DNA from: Williamsia serinedens
GTDB lineage: Bacteria > Actinomycetota > Actinomycetes > Mycobacteriales > Mycobacteriaceae
Assembly (NCBI RefSeq): GCF_024171725.1
Contig: NZ_JAMTCG010000002.1
Coordinates: forward strand, 682,001-746,000
Direction of reading: 5' to 3'
DNA length: 64,000 bases
The position numbers and the translations under genes were made by a program. How positions within the stretch are numbered: the stretch's first letter is position 1; every line of letters starts with the position of its first letter. The notes beneath the pieces are model-generated. The model was not told where the DNA came from and searched no databases. It saw only the letters and a program-made list of their open reading frames with translations. This document shows positions 41,613 through 48,681 of the stretch, piece after piece.

Positions 41613-42242
41613 GTGTCCGAGCCGCCGCCCCGCCGGAAAAGGCCTGGTCCCGCCCCGATCCCACGGCAGCGGGTGCTGGCCGCGGCCGCCGAGGTCTTCG
41701 CCGAGTCCGGCTACGACGGCGCCTCGGTGGTCGAGATCGCGCGCCGCGCGCACACCAGCAAGCCGACCATCTACAAGCACTTCGGTGACAAGGCCGGCCT
41801 CTATCGCAGCTGTCTCGAGAGCGAGATCGCGGTGGCCCGCGAGTTCCTGTTCGACGCCTACACGCGAGCGGAGTCGGAGTCGATCGCCGACGAGGTGACC
41901 GCCGACGTCGTGGCGTTCTTCGACTACGCCCGCGAGAGGCCCCACGGTTTCCGGCTCATCGTCGACGACACCCATCGGGGTCCCGGGGGCGAGAGTGCAC
42001 AGGACTTCACCGACTCTGTGATCGACCGCATCGTCCGTCGTCTCGCCGCGCGGACCGGCCTCGACACGTCGTCCACCGCGCTGCGACAGATCGCAGCGAT
42101 GCTCGTCGGCGCGTCGGTCTACTCCGCGCGGGAGGCGCTGCTCGTCTCGCACGCCGATCCGGCCGCCGCGTCACGGCTGGCGTCCGACTTCATGAGCGGT
42201 GCCGTCCTGCACCTCGCGCACCCGCCGTCGGGTGACGACTGA
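41613..42242 (+). CDS. TetR-family regulator
   Basis: This 209-residue regulator has the helix-turn-helix RVLAAAAEVFAESGYDGASV, VEIARRAHTSKPTIYKHFGD, with the Tyr-Lys-His-Phe recognition helix, and a TetR C-terminal domain with RPHGFRLIVDDTHRG. The basic Pro-rich tail before the first helix is common. The GTG at 41613 is chosen from the leaderless promoter; a GTG nine bases upstream overlaps the -10. It is convergent with the esterase at 42247. Confidence 0.85.
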   Translation: MSEPPPRRKRPGPAPIPRQRVLAAAAEVFAESGYDGASVVEIARRAHTSKPTIYKHFGDKAGLYRSCLESEIAVAREFLFDAYTRAESESIADEVTADVVAFFDYARERPHGFRLIVDDTHRGPGGESAQDFTDSVIDRIVRRLAARTGLDTSSTALRQIAAMLVGASVYSAREALLVSHADPAAASRLASDFMSGAVLHLAHPPSGDD

Positions 42243-42246
42243 CCGA

Positions 42247-43635
42247 TCACGCCGAGCTGACACCGATCTCGTGGGACAACCACGGCAGTGAGTCCTGGAA
42301 CGACGTCGACGCGAACTGCCACGAGTGGCGGCCGGGCCGGTTGTCGATGGTGCAGCTGATGTCGACCGCCCGGTTCTCGGCGCACAACTGCACGGCCTCC
42401 TGCCCCTGGTTCGCCGACCCGCCGTCGCCGCGACCGCCGAGTCCCGCGCCGCCCTGCGACGGCGGCTTCCAGCCGCCCGGCGGGCGGTGATGGGCCCCGG
42501 CGTGCTGACCGCGCCACCGCGGCATGCCGGACTGGTCCGCCTCCTCGTACCGGGCGGACACCCCGACATAGGGGCCGTGCTTCTGCATCACGGTCGCCGG
42601 GTCGAACGAGGCGTACGCCGCGGCGTTCCCGCCGAAGAGCCGGTCGACGGTCTGCCGCGTCGTCCCGGCGACCGGTGCCGCGTCCCCGGCGATGTCGACG
42701 TAGGAGTGGAACAGGTCGGGGTGCATCACGGTCAGGTCGACCGAACACGTCCCGCCCATCGACCATCCGACGATGCCCCAGTTCGCCGCCGACGAGGAGG
42801 TGTGGAACGTCGAGATGACCGCGGGCCGCACCTCGTCGGTGAGATGCGTGGCGACGTTCCCGCGGGGTCCGTTCACGCACTCGGTGTCGTTGTTGAACGA
42901 CCCGCCGGCGTCGACGAACACGAGTACCGGTGCGTTGCCGTCGTGCTGCTTCGCGTACGCGTCGACGATCGGGATCGCGTTGCCGGTCCGCATCCAGTCC
43001 GACGGGGTGTTGAACTCACCGGCGATCATCATGACCACCGGCAGGGTCGGGGGAGTGGCCCCACGGAACCACGCGGGCGGCAGGTAGACGTACTCGGTGC
43101 GGTGGGCGAAGTGGCTGACATCGTCGGTGGTGGTGATCGGGACGACGGCGCCGGTGGTTCGGCCTGTATTCCTCATCGACCCCAGCGCGTCGGCGGAGAC
43201 CTGGTCGGGCAGTGGACCCGCGGTGACCGCACCCCAGGCCGCCGACAGGGTCGGGTAGTAGCCGACCCACTGGTTCAGCACGACCGACGTCGTCAGCGCG
43301 GTGGCCAGGACGGCGAGGACGGCGACCCCGCGTCGCCACCACCGCGCGCTGCGGAACCCGACGACGAAGACCGCGATCGCGCCGACCGTCGCACCGACCC
43401 AGACCCACAGCTGCCACGGCGCCGGATCCGTCGCCAGACCCTGCGAGTCGAAGTACAGGTGCACCAGGAGTGCTCCGACGACCGCGACGAGCAGGGACAC
43501 CGGCACCCAGAGGAAACGCCACCGCCGTGTCCGCCATCCGACGGCGACGACGAGCAGGACCACCGCGACGATCTGCAGCGTGAGGGGGAACCACCCGTCG
43601 AGCAGGGACACCCCGTTGTGTGACGACACAGGCAC
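42247..43635 (-). CDS. Membrane-anchored esterase (antigen-85/esterase D fold)
   Basis: This 462-residue protein has four membrane helices in the first 125 residues, then an extracytoplasmic alpha/beta hydrolase. The nucleophile is Ser292 in VGWSMGGTCS, and later Asp and His (RPGRHSWQF) complete the triad. The region at about 370-415 is an unusual Gly/His/Pro-rich insertion. Such four-helix esterases are common in mycolata and resemble mycolyltransferases, but whether this one transfers mycolates is unknown. A 185-base gap upstream holds only a probable promoter. Confidence 0.78.
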   Translation of the reverse strand: MPVSSHNGVSLLDGWFPLTLQIVAVVLLVVAVGWRTRRWRFLWVPVSLLVAVVGALLVHLYFDSQGLATDPAPWQLWVWVGATVGAIAVFVVGFRSARWWRRGVAVLAVLATALTTSVVLNQWVGYYPTLSAAWGAVTAGPLPDQVSADALGSMRNTGRTTGAVVPITTTDDVSHFAHRTEYVYLPPAWFRGATPPTLPVVMMIAGEFNTPSDWMRTGNAIPIVDAYAKQHDGNAPVLVFVDAGGSFNNDTECVNGPRGNVATHLTDEVRPAVISTFHTSSSAANWGIVGWSMGGTCSVDLTVMHPDLFHSYVDIAGDAAPVAGTTRQTVDRLFGGNAAAYASFDPATVMQKHGPYVGVSARYEEADQSGMPRWRGQHAGAHHRPPGGWKPPSQGGAGLGGRGDGGSANQGQEAVQLCAENRAVDISCTIDNRPGRHSWQFASTSFQDSLPWLSHEIGVSSA

Positions 43636-43820
43636 GTCGGCGAGTGTGCCGAGCCACCCTGTCCGATCGCTGTGAGATACGTGTGAGCACAGGGCAACTC
43701 GGACGCACGCGACGATCCGGGCGTTCTCGTTCGGCGCCGTTCCATCGTTCCCGCGCCGTACTCGGCGCGGACAGCTGACGAAGCTGCGGACAGGGGCTGC
43801 CGACGGTCAGAGCGTGTCGG

Positions 43821-44255
43821 TCACCCCGAACGCGACCAGGCGCACAATGTCTCCTTCTCGTGGTCGGTGAGACGGCGCAGAGTGTGCGCCTCGACGTCGA
43901 CGACGGCCATACGGGTGCTCGCGCTGTACGCCGGCGGCGTGTCGGGGTCGTCGCCATCGGCGGTGAGCGCGTAGCCGATGGTGAAGTCGACGGATCGGAA
44001 CCCGTCGATCCACATGGCGACCCGGATCGGGCCGTCCTCGTGGCGGAGATGTCGATGTGCGGTGAGGTCGACAGTCACGATCATCGCGCTGGTGATCAGG
44101 GGGCGGTGTTCCTCGCCCGCGCTGAGCAGCCACGCGACGCGGGCCTCCTCCATGACCGTCACGAGGTGTCCGGTGGACAGCAGTCCCGTCGGTCCGGCGT
44201 CGGACCACCGGACCGGCACAGTCGCCGTGAACGCTCCGCTGCCTGTGGTGCTCAT
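43821..44255 (-). CDS. Acyl-CoA thioesterase (hotdog fold, YbgC-like)
   Basis: This 144-residue single hotdog-domain protein has VPVRWSDAGPTGLLSTGHLVTVMEEA, in which the Asp of the 4HBT/YbgC active site is followed by Gly-His instead of Asn-His. A later strand, DFTIGYALTADGDD, continues the fold. It would hydrolyse acyl-CoA in the cytosol. It is divergent from the antigen-85-like gene. A GTG start is not needed; the ATG at 44255 begins the domain at the expected distance. Confidence 0.75.
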   Translation of the reverse strand: MSTTGSGAFTATVPVRWSDAGPTGLLSTGHLVTVMEEARVAWLLSAGEEHRPLITSAMIVTVDLTAHRHLRHEDGPIRVAMWIDGFRSVDFTIGYALTADGDDPDTPPAYSASTRMAVVDVEAHTLRRLTDHEKETLCAWSRSG

Positions 44256-44346
44256 GTGGCTGATGTTGCTGGATGGACACAGGATCGTGACGGACCCGAT
44301 GCCCGTCGACGTGCGCCGTGTGGCGGTTCGAGAGCCGGCCGCTCGC

Positions 44347-44352
44347 TACTGT
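44347..44352 (+). promoter_or_regulatory. -10 hexamer (TACTGT) for the antigen-85-like gene
   Basis: TACTGT lies about 68 bases before the GTG at 44420, giving a leader of about 60 bases with an AGGGG ribosome site, unlike the leaderless genes nearby. Confidence 0.4.
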
Positions 44353-44419
44353 TGTGGGGCGCGAACACCCCTCGTTCCTACAGCGCGGGGGTGCGCGCAC
44401 GGTGACGAGGGGTGAGCAG

Positions 44420-45427
44420 GTGATCAGTTCGGTGGGGGTTCGACGCCGCCGGTTCCGTCGCGCCCTCATCCCGCTGGCCGTCGTTGCGACCGTCCTGGGC
44501 GCGTCGCCGGTCGCGTCCGCTGCGCCGGCCCCGCCGCGCGAGGTCGCCCTCGACGAGGTGACCAAGGTGAGCCCCCGTCAGCTCGAGGTGTCCGTCGAGT
44601 CCCCGGCCATGGGCGGCCCGGTGTCGGTGACTGTGCTCCTCCCGCGGGACACGTCGCGGAGCCGCTCGACGGTCTACATGCTCGACGGCGCCGGCGCGAC
44701 GGGGAACGTCAGCGACTGGATCACCAAGGGTGACGCGGTGGCGTTCTTCGAGGACAAGGACGTCAACGTCGTGCTGCCCGCGGGCGGCAAGAGCACGTTC
44801 TACACCGACTGGGAACGCACCGACCGCGTCGTCGGCAAACCGATGTGGGAGACGTTCCTGACGAGGGAACTGCCGCCCCTGATCGACAGGTACTACAACG
44901 GCAACGGCCGCAACGCGATCGTCGGACTGTCCATGGGTGGACAGGCCGCTCTTGCGCTCACGTTCCGGCACCCGCAGCTCTACACCGGCGCCGCGTCGTT
45001 GAGCGGGTGCCCGCCCACCAGCGGCCTGCTCAACGAGGCGTACGTCCGTGCGACCGTCGGTCGCGACGGAGCCGACGCCACCAACATGTGGGGTCCGTTC
45101 GGGGCGCCCGGGTGGGCCGCGCACGACCCGAGCCTGCACCTCGACAAGCTCCGCGGTAAGAACCTCTACATCTCCGCGGCCTCCGGCGCGATCGGGCCGC
45201 TCGACTTCCAGGAACCGCTGGACCCGGGGATGAGCCGACAGCAGCAGACGTTCGCGGCGTCCGGGCTGGAGAGCGGCGCCTACCGGTGCTCGCTGGAGTT
45301 CGCTCTGACCCTGCGCGCCAACAACATCCCCGCGACGGAGAGCTTCCCGCTGATCGGCACGCACTCGTGGGCGTACTGGCGGCAGGACCTGCCGCAGCTG
45401 TGGCCGACGATCGCTCGCGGGCTCTGA
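44420..45427 (+). CDS. Antigen-85-like secreted esterase/mycolyltransferase
   Basis: This protein of about 335 residues has an Arg-rich signal peptide with cleavage near Ala35. The antigen-85-type fold follows: SPAMGGPVSVTVLLP, the YMLDGAGA segment, the nucleophile Ser171 in GLSMGGQAAL, and a C-terminal His in GTHSWAYWRQDLP. Members transfer mycolic acids to trehalose or arabinogalactan outside the cell. The start could also be GTG 44402. It is followed by hisC on the opposite strand, stop to stop one base apart. Confidence 0.82.
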   Translation: MISSVGVRRRRFRRALIPLAVVATVLGASPVASAAPAPPREVALDEVTKVSPRQLEVSVESPAMGGPVSVTVLLPRDTSRSRSTVYMLDGAGATGNVSDWITKGDAVAFFEDKDVNVVLPAGGKSTFYTDWERTDRVVGKPMWETFLTRELPPLIDRYYNGNGRNAIVGLSMGGQAALALTFRHPQLYTGAASLSGCPPTSGLLNEAYVRATVGRDGADATNMWGPFGAPGWAAHDPSLHLDKLRGKNLYISAASGAIGPLDFQEPLDPGMSRQQQTFAASGLESGAYRCSLEFALTLRANNIPATESFPLIGTHSWAYWRQDLPQLWPTIARGL

Positions 45428-45428
45428 C

Positions 45429-46490
45429 TCAGTCCCGACGCCACGTCTGCGCGTAGCGCAGGAAGAGGTCGTTCTCCTCGGGATCGCCGATGGTGACGCG
45501 CACACCGTCGCCGGCGAACGGGCGGATGACGACCCGGTTCTCGATCGCCGCGGCGGCGAAATCGGTTGCGGCGTCGCCGAGGTCGAGCCAGACGAAGTTC
45601 GCCTGCGACTCCGGGACGGGATAGCCGAGATCCTTCAGCGCAGCGGACACGCGTGCGCGCTCGGCGACGACGGCCTCGGTGCGGGCCAACAGCTCGTCGT
45701 CGGCCTCGAGGCAGGCGGTGGCGGCCGCCTGCGCCAGCGAGTTCACGCTGAACGGGACGTGCACCCGGCGGAGACCGTCGATGACGGCGTCGTCGGCCAC
45801 CGCGTAGCCGACGCGGAGTCCCGCCAGCCCGTACGCCTTGGAGAAGGTCCGCAGGACCACCAGGTTGGCGAAGCGCCGCTGCAGCTCGATCGCGTCGTAG
45901 CGCTGGGTCTCGCTCGGCCGGACGTACTCGACGTAGGCCTCGTCGAGCGCGACGACGACGTCCGACGGCACCTTCTCGAGGAAGTCGACGAGAGCCTGCG
46001 CCTCGACGATGGTCCCGGTCGGGTTGTTGGGGTTGCAGACGAAGATCAGGCGCGTTCGCTCGGTGATCGCGTCGGCCATCGCCTCGAGGTCGTGGACGCG
46101 GTCGCCGGTCAGCGGGACCTGGACAGGCGTCGCTCCGACGACGCGGGTGGCGAGCGGGTACGTCTCGAACGACCGCCAGGCGAAGAGCACCTCGTCGCCG
46201 GGGCGGCAGGTGATGGTGATGAGGTTCTGGCACAGGCTCACCGACCCACAGCCCGTCTGGATCGCGTCCGGCGGGACACCGAGCTTCTTGGCGAGCGCTT
46301 CGGTGAGGCCGACCATGCCGTTGTCGGGATAGCGGTTGAGGTTGTGCGCCGCGTCCGCGATCGCGCGGGCGACGCTCGGCAGCGGGCCGAACGTCACCTC
46401 GTTGCTGGCCAGCTTCACCGCCCCGGGGAACGTCCGACCGGGGACGTAGGCGGGTACCGAGGCCAGGTCGGGGCGGATGCGCGGGGTCAC
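45429..46490 (-). CDS. hisC: Histidinol-phosphate/aromatic aminotransferase
   Basis: This 353-residue class I/II aminotransferase has an N-terminal RTFPGAVKLASNEVTFGP, the conserved NPNNPTGT, the YVEYVRP segment, and the PLP Lys in RTFSKAYGLAGLRVGYA. It matches the HisC2 (Rv3772) type, which acts on histidinol phosphate or aromatic amino acids. No other his gene is nearby. The GTG at 46490 follows TAGATT by seven bases, a leaderless signal. Upstream lies tRNA-Ser(GCU) on the other strand. Confidence 0.88.
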   Translation of the reverse strand: MTPRIRPDLASVPAYVPGRTFPGAVKLASNEVTFGPLPSVARAIADAAHNLNRYPDNGMVGLTEALAKKLGVPPDAIQTGCGSVSLCQNLITITCRPGDEVLFAWRSFETYPLATRVVGATPVQVPLTGDRVHDLEAMADAITERTRLIFVCNPNNPTGTIVEAQALVDFLEKVPSDVVVALDEAYVEYVRPSETQRYDAIELQRRFANLVVLRTFSKAYGLAGLRVGYAVADDAVIDGLRRVHVPFSVNSLAQAAATACLEADDELLARTEAVVAERARVSAALKDLGYPVPESQANFVWLDLGDAATDFAAAAIENRVVIRPFAGDGVRVTIGDPEENDLFLRYAQTWRRD

Positions 46491-46497
46491 ACAGACC

Positions 46498-46503
46498 AAT
46501 CTA
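46498..46503 (-). promoter_or_regulatory. -10 hexamer (TAGATT) for hisC
   Basis: On the minus strand TAGATT ends seven bases before the GTG at 46490. Confidence 0.5.
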
Positions 46504-46594
46504 ACGGGCGTCCGACCTGCGGTTCCATGCTGGTTTGCTCCGGCTCGGAACGCATGTGTAACCTTTGCGTTCGGCAGTTCGCGAGAACTCCGCT

Positions 46595-46683
46595 GGAGGC
46601 GTGCCAGAGTGGCCGAATGGGACTCACTGCTAATGAGTTGTCCGGCCAACACCGGACCGGAGGTTCGAATCCTCTCGCCTCCG
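46595..46683 (+). tRNA. tRNA-Ser (anticodon GCU)
   Basis: The acceptor arm GGAGGCG (46595-46601) pairs with CGCCTCC (46676-46682), then discriminator G. The anticodon stem ACTCA/TGAGT encloses loop CTGCTAA with anticodon GCT at 46629-46631. A long variable arm (TCCGGCC...GGACCGGA) marks it as serine. No CCA is encoded. Confidence 0.95.
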
Positions 46684-46714
46684 CCGCCGGCACCCGCCGA
46701 CAACTGAAGAACAT

Positions 46715-46787
46715 GCGCCCGTAGCTCAACGGATAGAGCATCTGACTACGGATCAGAAGGTTAGGGGTTCGAATCCCTTCGGGCGCA
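46715..46787 (+). tRNA. tRNA-Arg (anticodon ACG)
   Basis: The acceptor arm GCGCCCG (46715-46721) pairs with CGGGCGC (46780-46786), then discriminator A. The anticodon stem TCTGA/TCAGA encloses CTACGGA, giving ACG at 46748-46750. The T-arm GGGGTTCGAATCCC is intact. A degenerate copy of its 3' half lies at 47953-47990, about 1.2 kb downstream. Confidence 0.95.
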
Positions 46788-46793
46788 CAACGA

Positions 46794-46825
46794 CAGAACC
46801 CCCGCCGGTGACGGCGGGGGTTCTG
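46794..46825 (+). terminator. Strong hairpin after tRNA-Arg
   Basis: CAGAACCCCCGCCG (46794-46807), loop GTGA, and CGGCGGGGGTTCTG (46812-46825) form a perfect 14-pair stem seven bases after the tRNA. No T-run follows, but position and strength fit a tRNA terminator. Confidence 0.75.
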
Positions 46826-46925
46826 CACGTAAGGGGCCGACGCTGGCGCGACCGCGCCGGGTCCGTGACCGTCGCAACGTGGCGCACATTCGAAACGTCG
46901 CCCGAGCTGCCTAATTACATGGCTG

Positions 46926-46955
46926 TTGCGCGGTTCACGCGTTCTCATGCATACT
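46926..46955 (+). promoter_or_regulatory. Putative promoter for the hairpin RNA/DUF3800 unit
   Basis: TTGCGC (46926-46931) and CATACT (46950-46955) are spaced by 18 bases, giving a start near 46962. The match is moderate; it is listed because it explains both the hairpin RNA and the gene behind it. Confidence 0.4.
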
Positions 46956-46961
46956 CGGTCA

Positions 46962-47030
46962 GCATCAAGCATTCGCCGCCCCCTGTGCGGCAAGTCCTAC
47001 AGCCACCCCGAGTGCGGGGTGGCTGTAGTT
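46962..47030 (+). ncRNA. Candidate double-hairpin RNA or attenuator upstream of DUF3800
   Basis: About seven bases after the putative -10 the sequence holds two stem-loops. The first is GCCGC/GCGGC (46975-46979 with 46987-46991). The second is a perfect 14-pair stem, CTACAGCCACCCCG (46997-47010) with CGGGGTGGCTGTAG (47015-47028) around AGTG, followed by TTGTATC. A transcript of about 70 bases would end there. It could be a small RNA, a terminator of a short leader, or an attenuator of the DUF3800 gene. Confidence 0.4.
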
Positions 47031-47058
47031 GTATCAAGCGCTGTTCGGGGGACACCAC

Positions 47059-47907
47059 GTGCTGCTGTGCTACATCGATGAGTCGGGCGACGAGCAACAG
47101 CTCCGCACACCTAGCGATCCACCGGTACTGGCCCTTGGCGGTCTGGTCGTCGACCACGAGCGAGCCAAGTCATTGATTTGGGACTTCCTTCAAATCAAGA
47201 AGCGATTCAATCCCACGCTCGCTGAGCCGGGCGTCAAGCTGTCCGACGTCATTCGCTTCGAGGTCAAAGGAAGCGACATTCGGAAAGATGTCCGCTCCGG
47301 GTCGAGGCGGCGGCGCCGCCGGGCCTACGGGTTCCTCGACGATGTCCTCCGGCTTCTGGAAAGCACGAGTGTGACAATACTGGCCGAGGTGCACGTCAAA
47401 GGTGCCACGCCGTTGAGCCGGTGGGTCTACTCCGATGCCGTCGCCGCTATGGCCGCCCAGTTCGAGGCTCAGCTGCGCGCTGCCGAGGTGCCCGGGATGA
47501 TGATTTTGGACGCGCACACCAAGCATAAGAACGTCCCAAGCGTCCATCACGTTACGACGAAGCGGTTCAAGACGGGTGGCGACGCTTTCCCGCACCTGCT
47601 CGAAGCGCCATTGTTTGGACACAGCGACTCTCACGTCGTGCTACAGATCGCTGACATCTTGGTCTCGGCGCTACAGTTCCCGATGGCGTGCGCGGCGTAC
47701 TCGTCCAGCCTCATCCACAACATCCATCTGAACGACGAGTTCTCGTCCTTGAGAGCGCGTTACGGTACCCGTCTACAGCTATTGGAGCATCGGTATCTTG
47801 ACGCGGACGGCCGTCGCGCCGGTGGCGTTAGGGTCATCGACCACCTGAACCGCCAACCGTCGCTAGCGCTGTTTCGTGACGTGCCCTATAACTTCACGGC
47901 TCTATAG
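47059..47907 (+). CDS. DUF3800 protein in a tRNA-Arg-bounded island
   Basis: This protein of about 282 residues has the N-terminal strand LLCYIDESGDEQ and the C-terminal SHVVLQIADILVSAL, the two hallmarks of DUF3800, a family with acidic residues suggestive of a nuclease or RNase H-like fold but no proven general function. Between them is a basic segment (SGSRRRRRRAYG) and DAHTKHKNVPS. Composition is lower in GC than the flanks, consistent with transfer. The GTG at 47059 has a GGGGGA ribosome site; a TTG at 47029 falls within the preceding hairpin tail. It is the only gene between the tRNA and the tRNA remnant. Confidence 0.72.
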   Translation: MLLCYIDESGDEQQLRTPSDPPVLALGGLVVDHERAKSLIWDFLQIKKRFNPTLAEPGVKLSDVIRFEVKGSDIRKDVRSGSRRRRRRAYGFLDDVLRLLESTSVTILAEVHVKGATPLSRWVYSDAVAAMAAQFEAQLRAAEVPGMMILDAHTKHKNVPSVHHVTTKRFKTGGDAFPHLLEAPLFGHSDSHVVLQIADILVSALQFPMACAAYSSSLIHNIHLNDEFSSLRARYGTRLQLLEHRYLDADGRRAGGVRVIDHLNRQPSLALFRDVPYNFTAL

Positions 47908-47952
47908 GCGTCGCCGCCGGTCACCGAGAGTTGCCGGGGTTGGCCGACCACC

Positions 47953-47990
47953 GATCAGAAGATCAGGGGTTTCGAATCCTTTCGGGTGCA
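47953..47990 (+). repeat. Degenerate copy of the tRNA-Arg 3' half (att-like remnant)
   Basis: Positions 47953-47990 match tRNA-Arg 46751-46787 with four substitutions and one inserted T, covering the anticodon-stem 3' side, variable loop, T-arm and acceptor 3' strand. Such a direct repeat flanking a short low-GC segment is what integration at a tRNA 3' end leaves behind. The copy is too mutated to fold as a tRNA. No integrase gene remains. Confidence 0.7.
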
Positions 47991-48005
47991 TGTCGTTCGG
48001 GCGCT

Positions 48006-48011
48006 TACAGT
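48006..48011 (+). promoter_or_regulatory. -10 hexamer (TACAGT) for the kinase gene
   Basis: TACAGT lies seven bases before the GTG at 48019 and 15 bases after the tRNA remnant, so the kinase promoter begins exactly where the island ends. Confidence 0.5.
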
Positions 48012-48018
48012 CGGCGCC

Positions 48019-48672
48019 GTGGTGATCGACTCTCTCGCCCGGGATGCCATCGACCTCGTCGGGGAAGACGGACGCGCTGTCCTCGGCATCACCGGTCCGC
48101 CCGGGGCGGGCAAGACCACGATGGCGACGGCGCTCGTCGCCCGGATCGAGGAGCTCCGAGGACCGGGATGGGCCGCGCTCGTGCCGATGGACGGCTTCCA
48201 CCTGGCCGACGATCAGCTGCGGCGCCTGGGAGCACTCGGTCGCAAGGGTGCGCCCGACACCTTCGACGCGGCCGGATACGCGGCCCTGCTCGAGCGAACT
48301 CGTCTCGAGACCGATCGACCCGTCTACGCGCCCGGCTTCGAACGGACCCTCGAGCAGCCGGTGGCCGCCGCGCTGGTGGTGCTTCCGCAGGCGCGGCTCG
48401 TGGTCACCGAGGGCAACTACCTCCTGCTCGACGATCCCGTCTGGGCGGCGGCGCGAGCCGTGATGGACGCCGTGTGGTTCGTGACCGCCGACGAGCCGAC
48501 CCGTCGTGACCGCCTCCTGACCCGGCACGTCGAGTTCGGCAAGACGCCGTCGGCGGCGCGTGCATGGATCGACGACGTCGACGAGCCCAACGCCGCATCG
48601 GTTCTGTCGACGGCCGCGCGGGCCGACCGTGTGATCGCCTCCGGTCCCGACGGGTGGACGATCGAGCGCTAG
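48019..48672 (+). CDS. Uridine-kinase-like nucleoside/nucleotide kinase
   Basis: This 217-residue P-loop kinase has GITGPPGAGKTTMA at about residues 23-36, VPMDGFHLADDQLRRLG matching the uridine kinase/PanK substrate loop (Asp-Gly-Phe-His), and TEGNYLLLDDPVW, the Walker B-like segment followed by the lid. It phosphorylates a nucleoside, sugar or pantothenate-like alcohol in the cytosol; these cannot be separated here. The GTG is supported by the leaderless promoter; an ATG at 47986 would begin inside the tRNA remnant. It converges with the large minus-strand gene. Confidence 0.82.
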   Translation: MVIDSLARDAIDLVGEDGRAVLGITGPPGAGKTTMATALVARIEELRGPGWAALVPMDGFHLADDQLRRLGALGRKGAPDTFDAAGYAALLERTRLETDRPVYAPGFERTLEQPVAAALVVLPQARLVVTEGNYLLLDDPVWAAARAVMDAVWFVTADEPTRRDRLLTRHVEFGKTPSAARAWIDDVDEPNAASVLSTAARADRVIASGPDGWTIER

Positions 48673-48681
48673 CGCGGCCCG

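Noticed and set aside
47953-47990. A second tRNA-Arg gene
   Set aside because: Only the 3' half is present, with an extra base in the T-arm and mismatches; it is a remnant.
48006-48021. Kinase start at the ATG at 47986
   Set aside because: That codon lies in the tRNA remnant and the extra residues are not protein-like; the GTG at 48019 has a well-placed -10.
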